Assembly (NCBI RefSeq): GCF_021390155.1
Contig: NZ_CP089985.1
Coordinates: forward strand, 620,001 to 684,000
Source of the DNA: Pseudomonas sp. HN11
Lineage (GTDB): Bacteria; Pseudomonadota; Gammaproteobacteria; Pseudomonadales; Pseudomonadaceae
Length of the DNA stretch: 64,000 nt
Direction of reading: 5' to 3'
Position 1 is the first letter of the stretch, and every line of letters begins with the position of its first letter. A model generated the notes under the pieces. The model was given only the letters and a program-made list of their open reading frames with translations, did no database searches and was not told the origin of the DNA. Both the position numbers and the translations under genes were made by a program. Shown here piece after piece: positions 49,555 through 58,576 of this stretch.

Positions 49555-50173
49555 TTACATCCGCGACGGTCAGGAGATCTATCGCAACTCCTTCGCCATT
49601 ATTCGCGCGGAAGCCAAATTGGACCGCATCCCGGCTGATTTGGAAAAACTCGCGGTGCGGGTGATTCATGCCTGCGGCATGGTCGACGCCATTGACGGCC
49701 TGCAGTTCTCGGAAGGCGCAGGCAAGGCAGGGCGCGATGCGCTGGCCGCGGGCGCGCCGATTTTGTGCGATGCGCGGATGGTCTCCGAAGGCGTAACCCG
49801 TGCGCGCCTGCCGGCCAATAACGAAGTGATCTGTACCCTGCGCGACGATAGCGTGCCGGAGCTGGCGCGCGAACTGGGCAATACCCGTTCCGCTGCAGCC
49901 CTTGAACTGTGGCGCCCGCACCTGGAGGGCAGCGTGGTCGTGATCGGCAACGCGCCGACGGCCTTGTTCTACCTGCTGGAAATGCTCGACGCTGGCGCAC
50001 CGAAACCGGCGTTGATCCTAGGATTCCCGGTCGGTTTTGTCGGCGCCGCCGAGTCCAAGGCCATGCTGGCCGCCGACAGCCGTGGCGTGCCGTTCGTGAT
50101 CATGCAGGGTCGCCTGGGCGGTAGCGCCATGGCCGCCGCTGCGGTGAATGCCCTGGCCACGGAGGTCGAGTAA
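49547..50173 (+). CDS. cobH: Precorrin-8X methylmutase CobH
   Basis: A 208-residue enzyme moving the C11 methyl group to C12 to give hydrogenobyrinate. Motifs are [35 protein letters not shown] (catalytic histidine), [12 protein letters not shown] and [16 protein letters not shown]. The start at 49547 overlaps the cobG stop; an upstream frame is within cobG. Confidence 0.96.
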   Translation: MIDYIRDGQEIYRNSFAIIRAEAKLDRIPADLEKLAVRVIHACGMVDAIDGLQFSEGAGKAGRDALAAGAPILCDARMVSEGVTRARLPANNEVICTLRDDSVPELARELGNTRSAAALELWRPHLEGSVVVIGNAPTALFYLLEMLDAGAPKPALILGFPVGFVGAAESKAMLAADSRGVPFVIMQGRLGGSAMAAAAVNALATEVE

Positions 50174-50904
50174 TGCCGGCAGGTGGACGTTTGATCGGCC
50201 TGGGCGTAGGCCCCGGTGATCCGGAACTGATCACCCTCAAGGCCTTGCGCCTGCTGCGCGAATCGCCGGTGGTGGCGTATTTCGTGGCCAAGGGCAAGAA
50301 GGGCAACGCCTTTGGCATCATCGAGGACCATCTGGTGCCGCAACAGACTTTGATGCCGCTGGTGTACCCGGTGACCACCGAAGTGTTGCCGGCGCCGATG
50401 TCCTACGAGCAGGTGATCAGCGATTTCTATGACGCCGCCAGTGTCGACGTCGCGGCGCATCTGGACGCCGGCCGTGATGTGGCGGTGATCTGCGAAGGTG
50501 ACCCGTTCTTCTACGGCTCTTACATGTACCTGCACGACCGCCTCGCCGAGCGCTATGAAGCGCAAGTGATTCCTGGCGTGTGTTCGATGCTCGGCGGCGC
50601 CTCGGTGCTGGGCGCGCCGTTGGTGTATCGCAATCAGAGCCTGTCGGTGCTCTCGGGCGTGTTGCCCCACGACGACCTCAGGCGCCGCCTGGCGGATGCC
50701 GACGCGGCAGTGATCATGAAGCTGGGTCGCAACTTCCCGAAAGTGCGCCAGGTGCTGGAAGAACTCGGCCTGGCCGGGCGCGCGCTGTACGTGGAGCGCG
50801 CCACCATGGCTAACCAGAAGATCGTGCCGCTGGATCAGGTGGATCCGGCCTCGTCGCCTTACTTCTCGCTGATCATCGTGCCCGGTGAACGGTGGCAAGG
50901 TTGA
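50173..50904 (+). CDS. cobI: Precorrin-2 C20-methyltransferase CobI
   Basis: A 243-residue SAM-dependent tetrapyrrole methyltransferase. Motifs are [41 protein letters not shown] and [19 protein letters not shown]. It converts precorrin-2 to precorrin-3A. Its first base overlaps the cobH stop and its stop overlaps the cobJ ATG, showing tight coupling. Confidence 0.96.
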   Translation: MPAGGRLIGLGVGPGDPELITLKALRLLRESPVVAYFVAKGKKGNAFGIIEDHLVPQQTLMPLVYPVTTEVLPAPMSYEQVISDFYDAASVDVAAHLDAGRDVAVICEGDPFFYGSYMYLHDRLAERYEAQVIPGVCSMLGGASVLGAPLVYRNQSLSVLSGVLPHDDLRRRLADADAAVIMKLGRNFPKVRQVLEELGLAGRALYVERATMANQKIVPLDQVDPASSPYFSLIIVPGERWQG

Positions 50905-52541
50905 TGACCCCGGCGATTGTCATCCTCGGCCAGGGCAGCCTGGCGACTGCGCGCAAGATCCAGCAGGTGTACCCCGACGCGCTGATCCACGGCCTGGCCG
51001 GACGGGTTGAAGGCGCGGACCAGACCTACAGTGAATTCGGCGCGACCTTGCGTCTGCTGTATCAGCAAGGCTCGCCGCTGATTGCGCTGTGCGCGGCCGG
51101 CATCGTCATTCGTACCTTGGCGCCGCTGCTGCTGGAAAAGGGCGAGGAGCCCGCTGTGCTGGCCGTGGCCGAAGACGGCAGCGCCGTGGTGCCGTTGCTC
51201 GGCGGCCTGGGCGGTGTGAACGTGATGGCGCGCGAAATCGCCTCTGCCTTGAACGTGGCTGCCGCGATCACCACCAGTGGCGAGCTGCGTTTCGGCACTT
51301 GCCTGCTCAATCCGCCTGCGGGTTATGAGCTGGCGGATCTGGAGCTGGGCAAGCGTTTCGTCTCCGACCTGCTGGCCGGCGAAAGCGTACGCATCGAAGG
51401 TGCTGCCCCGTGGCTGGACCAGGCCAATCTGCCCCAGGATCAATTGGCGCGCCTGGCGATTCACGTGGGCAGTGCCGAGCGCATACCAGCACCCCATGAA
51501 TTGCTGATTTATCCGAAGAACGTGAGCGTAACCTGCAAGCCTGGCGCGCAATTGGCCGAGCGTGTGCGCACGGCATTGCATGAGGCCGGTATCGCCGTGC
51601 AATCCCTGGCCTGCCTGCTGGCCAGCGATACGCAGATGGCCGCAGCATCGTTGCGTGAAGCAGCGTTGGAACTGGGTGTGCCGCTGCGTTTTGCCAGCGT
51701 CACCCAGGACGCGGATATCGTCATCAATGTTGCCGAGCACCCCCTGGACTTATCGCAAGTCGGCCGCCCGCGTGGTCGCCTGGCCGTGATCGGCCTGGGC
51801 CCCGGCGCCGCCGAGTTGATGGTGCCCGCCGTGAAAGCCGAACTGGCACATTGCACCGACGTGCTTGGCTACGAAACCTACGTGCGCATGGCCGGGCCGT
51901 TCCGCGACGACCAGGTGCAACACTGCACCGACAACCGCGAAGAAATGCAGCGTGCGCGGCACGCCTTCGAGTTGGCCGCCCAAGGGCGTTCGGTCGTCGT
52001 GGTGTCGTCCGGCGATCCTGGCGTGTTCGCCATGGCGGCCGCCGTGATCGAGGCCTTGCACGAGTCCAGCGACCCGGCGTGGCATCAGGTAGATCTGGAA
52101 ATCCTGCCGGGCGTCTCTGCGTCACTTGCCACTGCCGCTCAGGCGGGTGCTCCGCTGGGCCATGACTTCTGCGTGATGTCGCTGTCGGACAACCTCAAGC
52201 CCTGGTCGATCATTGAAAAGCGCTTGGACCTCGCGTCCCAGGCTGACCTGGCCCTGGCGTTCTACAATCCGATTTCGCGCTCGCGGCCGTGGCAACTGGG
52301 GCGTGCCCTGGAAATCGTCGCGCTGCACCGCACGCCTGATACGCCGGTGGTGCTGGGCCGCGATATCGGTCGCCCGGGCCAGACCCTGCGGGTTACCACG
52401 CTTGGGCAACTGACGCCTGGGCAGGTGGACATGCGTACCATGGTGCTGATCGGCTCGTCCACGACCTGCACTTTTCCGCGTGCCGGTGGCGGTGAGTGGG
52501 TGTACACGCCGCGTTGGTACGGCGAGAAACCGGCCAGCTGA
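50904..52541 (+). CDS. cobJ: Precorrin-3B C17-methyltransferase CobJ fused to a CbiG-like domain
   Basis: A 545-residue two-domain protein. Residues about 1-285 resemble CbiG/CobE (LIALCAAGIVIRTLAPLLLEK; AVVPLLGGLGGVNVMAREIA). Residues about 295-545 are the CobJ methyltransferase (VIGLGPGAAELMVPAVKAEL; VVVVSSGDPGVFAMAAAVIEAL; VLGRDIGRPGQTLRVTTL). CobJ methylates C17 and contracts the ring. The fusion is usual in Pseudomonas. ATG 50904 is taken as the start; GTG 50892 is possible. A terminator follows. Confidence 0.93.
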   Translation: MTPAIVILGQGSLATARKIQQVYPDALIHGLAGRVEGADQTYSEFGATLRLLYQQGSPLIALCAAGIVIRTLAPLLLEKGEEPAVLAVAEDGSAVVPLLGGLGGVNVMAREIASALNVAAAITTSGELRFGTCLLNPPAGYELADLELGKRFVSDLLAGESVRIEGAAPWLDQANLPQDQLARLAIHVGSAERIPAPHELLIYPKNVSVTCKPGAQLAERVRTALHEAGIAVQSLACLLASDTQMAAASLREAALELGVPLRFASVTQDADIVINVAEHPLDLSQVGRPRGRLAVIGLGPGAAELMVPAVKAELAHCTDVLGYETYVRMAGPFRDDQVQHCTDNREEMQRARHAFELAAQGRSVVVVSSGDPGVFAMAAAVIEALHESSDPAWHQVDLEILPGVSASLATAAQAGAPLGHDFCVMSLSDNLKPWSIIEKRLDLASQADLALAFYNPISRSRPWQLGRALEIVALHRTPDTPVVLGRDIGRPGQTLRVTTLGQLTPGQVDMRTMVLIGSSTTCTFPRAGGGEWVYTPRWYGEKPAS

Positions 52542-52565
52542 AAACGGCCCGTAGGTTAGCGGAAA

Positions 52566-52620
52566 GCTCCGAATGATCCAGGGAATCTCCTGGCGTCATT
52601 CGGGGCTTTTTCTTTTTTTT
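52566..52620 (+). terminator. rho-independent terminator of cobGHIJ
   Basis: Stem CCGAATGA (52569-52576) / TCATTCGG (52596-52603) with an inner CCAGG/CCTGG stem, followed by a T-rich tract at 52607-52620. A classic terminator 28 bp after the cobJ stop. Confidence 0.9.
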
Positions 52621-52778
52621 ACGACGAAATGTGGAAGCTTGCCAGGCACGCCACGCGATTGCTGGGTGCTGCGGTTTGACCCGTAGCGCCAAGGGATGTT
52701 TGTCGTCTGGAAAACCCTACAACCTGTGGACTAGGGTGGACATAAGCCCCGAGTTGGGGTGCTTGTGGAGAACCAAAA

Positions 52779-53558
52779 ATGGAGCGACATCACAGAAGGA
52801 TCAACAGTAAAAAACGGCGCAAGCTGATTGCCGCCTACAAGTTGCCGGGTGCACCAGGAGCGCACACGTCTGTGCCGCTGGACACCGAGGACGACTTCAA
52901 TGCAGCCGTGGTCAACAACAGCGTGATTTCGTTTGCCGACGGTCTGTCCGGGCTGAACAGGGAATACATCCGCAAGAGCTATCTGCTGGCCAGCAGCTAC
53001 GTGAGCGATGTGTTGAAACTCCAGCGCGGTACCGAGAGTTGGTACGACGAATTTATTCAGGTGATGATCAGCCTGGGTTGGCTGCCGGTGCGCAGCCGCT
53101 TTGAGCGGGTCTCACGTTCGGGCAAGGGCCTGACGGTGCAATTGGCGGCGTTGAATATGATCGCCGCGATGTTGGCCTCTACCTCATTGTCCGGGCCGTT
53201 GCTCGCCGCACTGCCGAAATTGGCGGCGGATGCATTGGCGTCGTTGAAGCAGACGCCTGCGACGTTTGAGTTGTTCAAACGCAACAGCACGGTGCACCAG
53301 GGAGGTGACTTTGGGCTGGCTTCCTGTGCTGAAACAGACGGCGAATTGATGATGGTGCTGGTGACCTACAGCACCCACGGCGTGAGCAAACAGGTAGGGC
53401 TGCCCTTCCTGGAGTGGGACAGTTCTTCATTCGAGGCCTTCAGCGGGCAGACGTGCCTGGTGCTGAACACCTCGGTAGTCAACGAGAAAACCATCCAACT
53501 GATGCGCGAAAGCGCGGGTGACAAGGTGCAACTGGCAATCGCAAAGTACCGAATCTAG
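52779..53558 (+). CDS. Uncharacterised protein (259 aa)
   Basis: No family is recognised. The N-terminus is very basic (MERHHRRINSKKRRKL, residues 1-16), followed by DDFNAAVVNNSVISFADGL and a helical region with WYDEFIQVMISLGWLPVRSRFERV. A small-residue-rich hydrophobic stretch comes next (AALNMIAAMLASTSLSGPLLAALPKLA, about 125-155), then a beta-rich C-terminal half (DGELMMVLVTYSTHGVSKQVGLPFLEW). The first methionine is used. It starts about 160 bp after the cob terminator, so it has its own promoter. Its stop overlaps the stop of marC on the other strand. Codon use looks normal for the host. Confidence 0.7.
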   Translation: MERHHRRINSKKRRKLIAAYKLPGAPGAHTSVPLDTEDDFNAAVVNNSVISFADGLSGLNREYIRKSYLLASSYVSDVLKLQRGTESWYDEFIQVMISLGWLPVRSRFERVSRSGKGLTVQLAALNMIAAMLASTSLSGPLLAALPKLAADALASLKQTPATFELFKRNSTVHQGGDFGLASCAETDGELMMVLVTYSTHGVSKQVGLPFLEWDSSSFEAFSGQTCLVLNTSVVNEKTIQLMRESAGDKVQLAIAKYRI

Positions 53559-54151
53559 GGTACTAGGTAGCCGCGCACGCCGGTAAAGATGATTTGCGCG
53601 GCAAGTGCGCACACGAACAACCCCATCAACCGACTGACAATCTGCAAGCCCTGGTCACCGAGAATACGTTCGATCCGGTTGGACAGGTACAGCACCACGC
53701 CCACCGTGAGGCTGGCCAGGGCGATGCTGAGGATGGCGGTGATCTTGTCATCCCAGTGTGGCTGGCTCACGCCCATCACCAGCAACGCACCGATGGTGCC
53801 GGGGCCGACGGTGAGAGGGATGGTCAGCGGTACGATGGTGACGTCTTGCTGCACATTGTCGGTCTGCACTGCCGACTTGCCCTGGGCCATGCCCAGTGCA
53901 GAAATAAACAGCACGCTGCCGGCACCAATGCGGAAGGCATCGACGGTAATGCCGAACACACTGAAAATCACCCGGCCAAACAGGTAGAGCAACACGCTCG
54001 ATACCAGGGTCGCCAACGCCACCTTCCACGCCAGACGCCGCCGCTCTTTGCTGGAGTAGCCACGGGTGAGGCTGATAAAGCAGGACAACACGAAGAACGG
54101 GCTGTAGAGCACCAGCATTTTCAGGTAGACGCTGAATAACACGTGGAGCAT
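53555..54151 (-). CDS. MarC-family inner-membrane protein
   Basis: A 198-residue, six-segment membrane protein of the MarC/YhgN family. Conserved stretches are VLYSPFFVLSCFISLT, FGITVDAFRIGAGSVLFISALGM, and IVPLTIPLTVGPGTIGALLVMG, the family hallmark P-L-x-x-P-L-x-x-G-P-G. The function of the family is unknown despite early links to antibiotic resistance. It is convergent with the 259-aa gene, and the two stop codons share the palindrome CTAG at 53555-53558. Confidence 0.9.
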   Translation of the reverse strand: MLHVLFSVYLKMLVLYSPFFVLSCFISLTRGYSSKERRRLAWKVALATLVSSVLLYLFGRVIFSVFGITVDAFRIGAGSVLFISALGMAQGKSAVQTDNVQQDVTIVPLTIPLTVGPGTIGALLVMGVSQPHWDDKITAILSIALASLTVGVVLYLSNRIERILGDQGLQIVSRLMGLFVCALAAQIIFTGVRGYLVP

Positions 54152-54226
54152 GAGGGCGGCTCGCGGTGAGTGAAGTGCGTCGAGTCTATCAGGCGCCAGA
54201 GATCATTTGTGAGACTGCATTTCAGC

Positions 54227-56998
54227 TCAGGAAGGGGCGTGTTCGGGCCGTTGCTGACGCTGCGCCACCCAGAACTCCACCAGCTCGCGCAGCTGCGACA
54301 ACTCCACCGGCTTGGCCATATGCCCATCCATTCCGGCCTGGCGCGCACGCTCTTTATGTTCCGACAGAATGTGCGCCGTCAGCGCCACCACTGGTGTGCG
54401 AATACGCTGGTGGCTGACTTCCCACGCGCGCAGTTGCTGGGTCGCCGAGAAGCCATCGAGAATCGGCATTTCACAATCCATCAGCACCAGGTCATAACGC
54501 TGGGCTTTCATCGCTTCCAGCGCCTCTTCGCCATTGCTGGCAGTGTCCGGGTTGAGGTTGAGCTTGCCGAGCATGCCACGGATCACCTTGGTGGAGATGC
54601 TGTTGTCTTCGGCCACCAGGATACGGAAATCCGTCGGCACGGTGACGGCCGCCGGGGCGTTGAGAATCGGGCGTGGTGGCACGTTGCCCTTGCTGCGCTG
54701 GGTCAGTTCGTCGGCCAGGGTGGTCTTGAGTGTGTAGCCGGCCACCGGTTTGGCGAGGATGCGCTTGATCCCGCAATTGCGCGCGATGATCTTGCTCGGC
54801 GCATTGCTGATGCCGGTGAGCATGATCAACAGGATGTCGTGGTTCAGGCTCGGGTCTTCCTTGATCTTCGCCGCCAGCTGCATGCCGGTCATGCCGGGCA
54901 TGTTCTGGTCCAGCAGCACCACGTCAAAGTAGTCACGCAGGTGCGCCTTGGTGCGTAGCAACGCCAGGGCTTCCTTGCCCGACGGCACCGCGCTGACGTT
55001 GAGGCCCCAGGCCGAGCATTGCTGCACCAGCACCTTGCGGCAGGTGTCGTTGTCGTCCACCACCAACACCCGCGCGCCTTTGAGTGGACCGTCGAGGTCG
55101 GAGGTCGGGTGTTCCAGGCGTTCCGGGTCCAACGGCAGGGTCAGCCACAAGGTGCTGCCCTGATGACTGCCGCTCTTGATACCGAACTCGCCATTCATCA
55201 GCAGGATCAACTGGCGAGCGATGACCAGGCCCAAGTGACCGTTCAGGCGGGTGGCCGAGAAGAAATTCTTGCTGTGCAGTTCGCTGTGCAGCAGGGCGTC
55301 ACGCTCGGCGGGCTCCATCGGCAGGCCGCTGTCTTGTACGGCAATGCGCAGGCGCGGCTTGGTGCTGCGGTCGTCCAGTGCGACGACGATGAGTACTTCG
55401 CCTTCGTCGGTTTTTTGCAGGGCGTTTTCCAGCAGGCTCAGCATGGCCTGGCGCAGGCGCGTTGGGTCGCCGCTGATGACGCGAGGCACCTGGGGCTGGA
55501 TAAAGCTGATCAGTTCGACGTTCTGTTGCTCGGCCTTGGCGCGGAAAATACTCAGGCAGTCTTCGATCAGCGCGTTGAGGTCGAACTGCACGTCATCCAA
55601 TTCGATCTGGCCAGATTCCAGCTTGGAGATGTCGAGGATTTCATTGATCAGCGTGAGCAGTTCATTACCGGCGCTGTGTATGGTTTGCACATAGTCGCGC
55701 TGTTTCACAGAGAGGGGCGTGCCCAGCAATAATTCGGTCATACCCAGCACGCCATTCATGGGGGTGCGGATTTCGTGGCTGATCTTGGCCAGGAACTCGG
55801 CCTTGGCGGCGATCTCGGCATTGCTCGCCGCCAGGTCGCGGCTGAGGCTGAAGCGCGCTTCGACAATCGCACGCTGGCGTTCGCCCAACGCCAGGCTCAT
55901 CAACAAGCCGCTGAGGCAGATAAACGCCAGCAGCGTGACGATCAGGCCCTGTGGCGAAACCATCGTCAGGCCCAACAGCGCCGGCAGGATGATCAACGTA
56001 CCGATGTTGAACACCACCATCGCCGCCACGAACAGGCGTGCCGGGCGGTAGCCTTTCTGCCAGTGATAGGCCGAGACGAACAGCATGCTCAAGCCGGCCA
56101 GGGCCACCAGGGCATAGGTGATGATGTTCAGTGGCAAGGTGTTGACGAACAACAGCAGCAGGCCGCACAGCACGATGAACAGGATGTCCGCCATCAACAG
56201 CTTGTTCAGCGGGTGCGCGCCCAAGGGCATGAAAAAGCGGTAGGCGAACATCAATCCGCACGGCGCGGTCAGCAGCAGAGCCAGGTAGGCGCCCGGTGTC
56301 TGGATTGCGTGCCAGTTCGGCAACCATGGGCCGATCAGATTGAGCAGCAGCGCAAGGCTGAGCATCAGCAGGCTTTCGCAGGCCGCCAGCCACAGGCTAC
56401 TGCGTGAGCGGTGGTAAGCGAAACGGGTGATGTTGTGCAGGATCAGCATCAACAGGCAGCCGAACAACAGGCCGTAGATCAGCGTCTGAGTCTGGTCAGC
56501 GGCGGCGAGTACGGCCGGCTCCAGGGTGATATAGGGGCGCAGCTCGTGTTCCGACACCAGGCGCAGGTAGACCTCTAAGGGTTTCTGACTCTGGGGCATC
56601 GCCAGCATGAAGTCACTGCTGGGTAATGGGCGCTCAGCCTGGGGTTGGCGTGTGCCGGTGCTCTGTTGTTCCACCAGGGTATCGCCGTCAAGTACATAGA
56701 GGCTCAGGTGGGACAGATCCGGGGCAAATACCCGCAGCACTTGCTCGTGCTTGCCGGGTTGCAACTTGAAACGCACCCACAACGCACCGTTCGGTTCCGC
56801 GGCGGTAATGCGGTCCAGTTCGATGGGGCTGAATTGATTGGTGTAGCGCGAGGAACGGATGTCGCTCAGTTGCAGGTCGGCCTGTTCATCAAGCAATACT
56901 GCCCAGCCACTGCCTTGCGCGGCGGCCTGGGCCGGGAGCAAGCAGAGCAGTGTCAGCAGGCTGACAGTGAAACCTATGGCGATCCTGAGCCAGCGCAC
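54227..56998 (-). CDS. retS: RetS hybrid sensor kinase
   Basis: A 923-residue inner-membrane hybrid kinase (P. aeruginosa RetS is 942). Order: signal segment, periplasmic 7TMR-DISMED2 domain (about 30-170), seven membrane helices (about 185-385), HisKA with H408 in KISHEIRTPMNG, an HATPase domain, and two receiver domains with D697 (VVLLDQNMPG) and D841 (LVLMDCEMPI). RetS blocks GacS and so lowers rsm small RNAs, switching between acute and biofilm lifestyles. The neighbours purD, purH, fis and dusB match the P. aeruginosa retS locus. In the ATP lid the G1 box reads DSGLPM instead of D-x-G-x-G, so kinase activity may be weak. Confidence 0.92.
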   Translation of the reverse strand: MRWLRIAIGFTVSLLTLLCLLPAQAAAQGSGWAVLLDEQADLQLSDIRSSRYTNQFSPIELDRITAAEPNGALWVRFKLQPGKHEQVLRVFAPDLSHLSLYVLDGDTLVEQQSTGTRQPQAERPLPSSDFMLAMPQSQKPLEVYLRLVSEHELRPYITLEPAVLAAADQTQTLIYGLLFGCLLMLILHNITRFAYHRSRSSLWLAACESLLMLSLALLLNLIGPWLPNWHAIQTPGAYLALLLTAPCGLMFAYRFFMPLGAHPLNKLLMADILFIVLCGLLLLFVNTLPLNIITYALVALAGLSMLFVSAYHWQKGYRPARLFVAAMVVFNIGTLIILPALLGLTMVSPQGLIVTLLAFICLSGLLMSLALGERQRAIVEARFSLSRDLAASNAEIAAKAEFLAKISHEIRTPMNGVLGMTELLLGTPLSVKQRDYVQTIHSAGNELLTLINEILDISKLESGQIELDDVQFDLNALIEDCLSIFRAKAEQQNVELISFIQPQVPRVISGDPTRLRQAMLSLLENALQKTDEGEVLIVVALDDRSTKPRLRIAVQDSGLPMEPAERDALLHSELHSKNFFSATRLNGHLGLVIARQLILLMNGEFGIKSGSHQGSTLWLTLPLDPERLEHPTSDLDGPLKGARVLVVDDNDTCRKVLVQQCSAWGLNVSAVPSGKEALALLRTKAHLRDYFDVVLLDQNMPGMTGMQLAAKIKEDPSLNHDILLIMLTGISNAPSKIIARNCGIKRILAKPVAGYTLKTTLADELTQRSKGNVPPRPILNAPAAVTVPTDFRILVAEDNSISTKVIRGMLGKLNLNPDTASNGEEALEAMKAQRYDLVLMDCEMPILDGFSATQQLRAWEVSHQRIRTPVVALTAHILSEHKERARQAGMDGHMAKPVELSQLRELVEFWVAQRQQRPEHAPS

Positions 56999-57098
56999 GG
57001 CGAAATCCCTTCGTAGGTTGATGCACGGTTAACTATGCGCGGGTAGGCCTGCATACGGCAAGGGCCAGAGGCCCCTGCCTAGCCGAACGGATAGCGGC

Positions 57099-58391
57099 TT
57101 ACTGGCTCTCGCCGCGCTCTCGCGCAATGGCGCGATAGCCAATGTCCTTGCGGTAGAAACAGCCTTTCCAATCGATCTTCGCGGCCAGCTTGTACGCCTG
57201 TTGCTGCGCGGCGTCGACGCTGGCGCCCATGGCAGTAGCGCACAACACACGGCCACCGGCAGTCACGACCTTGCCATCCTTGAGCGCGGTGCCCGCATGG
57301 AACACCTTGCCTTCCAGCATAGCCGCCGCGTCGAGGCCTTCAACCACGTCGCCCTTGGCGTAGTCGGCAGGGTATCCGCCGGCGGCCAGCACAATGCCGA
57401 CGCTCGGACGTGGATCCCATTGCGCTTCAACCTTGTCCAGGGCCTGGGCCAGGGCAGCTTCCACCAGCAGCACCAGGCTCGATTGCAGACGCAACATCAC
57501 CGGTTGGGTTTCCGGGTCGCCGAAGCGGCAGTTGAATTCGATGACTTTCGGGTTACCGGCTTTGTCGATCATCAGGCCGGCATACAGGAAGCCGGTGTAC
57601 ACATTGCCTTCGTCAGCCATGCCGCGCACGGTCGGCCAGATCACCTGGTCCATGACGCGCTGATGCACATCGGCGGTGACCACCGGGGCAGGGGAGTAGG
57701 CGCCCATGCCGCCGGTGTTCGGGCCGGTGTCGCCGTCGCCGACGCGTTTGTGGTCCTGGCTGGTGGCCATCGGCAAGACGTTCTTGCCGTCGACCATCAC
57801 GATAAAGCTGGCTTCTTCGCCATCGAGGAATTCCTCGATTACCACGCGCGAACCAGCGTCACCGAACGCGTTGCCGGCAAGCATGTCGCGCACGGCGTCT
57901 TCGGCTTCCTGCAGGGTCATGGCAACGATCACGCCTTTACCGGCGGCCAGGCCATCAGCCTTGATCACGATTGGCGCACCTTTTTCACGCAGGTAAGCCA
58001 GGGCCGGCTCGATCTCGGTGAAGTTCTGATAGTCGGCGGTTGGGATCTTGTGGCGAGCCAGGAAGTCCTTGGTGAATGCCTTGGAGCCTTCCAGCTGCGC
58101 TGCACCAGCGGTAGGGCCGAAGCAGTCCAGGCCACGGCTGCGGAACAGGTCCACGACGCCGGCAACCAATGGGACTTCCGGACCAACGATGGTCAGGGAA
58201 ACATTTTTTTCAGCGAAGTCGGCCAGTTGCTCAAGGGCCAGCACGTCGATAGCCACGTTCTCGCACTTGGCTTCAATGGCGGTACCGGCGTTGCCGGGTG
58301 CAACGAATACTTTCTGGACCCGCGGGTCCTGGGCAACTTTCCAGGCCAGGGCGTGTTCACGGCCACCGCTGCCAATGATAAGGACGTTCAA
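57099..58391 (-). CDS. purD: Phosphoribosylamine-glycine ligase PurD
   Basis: A 430-residue ATP-grasp enzyme of purine synthesis, normal length. Motifs are MNVLIIGSGGREHALAWK, VFVAPGNAGTA, VIKADGLAAGKGVIVA (ATP-binding), and the signature RFGDPETQPVM. It joins glycine to phosphoribosylamine. It follows purH on the same strand with a 185-bp gap rich in hairpin repeats. Confidence 0.97.
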   Translation of the reverse strand: MNVLIIGSGGREHALAWKVAQDPRVQKVFVAPGNAGTAIEAKCENVAIDVLALEQLADFAEKNVSLTIVGPEVPLVAGVVDLFRSRGLDCFGPTAGAAQLEGSKAFTKDFLARHKIPTADYQNFTEIEPALAYLREKGAPIVIKADGLAAGKGVIVAMTLQEAEDAVRDMLAGNAFGDAGSRVVIEEFLDGEEASFIVMVDGKNVLPMATSQDHKRVGDGDTGPNTGGMGAYSPAPVVTADVHQRVMDQVIWPTVRGMADEGNVYTGFLYAGLMIDKAGNPKVIEFNCRFGDPETQPVMLRLQSSLVLLVEAALAQALDKVEAQWDPRPSVGIVLAAGGYPADYAKGDVVEGLDAAAMLEGKVFHAGTALKDGKVVTAGGRVLCATAMGASVDAAQQQAYKLAAKIDWKGCFYRKDIGYRAIARERGESQ

Positions 58392-58416
58392 GTCAGACTC
58401 CTTCGAGGGAAGTTAA

Positions 58417-58475
58417 AAGCGGCAAGCGGCAAGCGGCAAGTTAAAAGCAATCTGTATCGATCCAACTTGCGGCTT
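58417..58475. repeat. dispersed hairpin / GGCAAGC repeats between purH and purD
   Basis: Three tandem GCGGCAA units (58421-58440) are followed by an inverted partner near 58466-58483 (AACTTGCGGCTTGC, one mismatch to the left arm). Further related sequence (CGCTTGCAGC) occurs near 58540. It belongs to the same family as the repeats at 1.8, 14.4 and 17.8 kb. Confidence 0.6.
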
Positions 58476-58576
58476 GCAGCTTTGAATTAGTGAGGCTGCA
58501 AACGAAAGCAAAAGCGACCATGGTCTGCTCTCACTTGGCGCTTGCAGCTGAAAACTTGCCACTCCACACCAGTGGA

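Noticed and set aside
57026..57036. TTAACTATG upstream of retS, resembling the giant-gene palindrome
   Set aside because: It is on the opposite strand relative to retS, lacks the right arm (TAG/TAA), and is therefore taken as chance.
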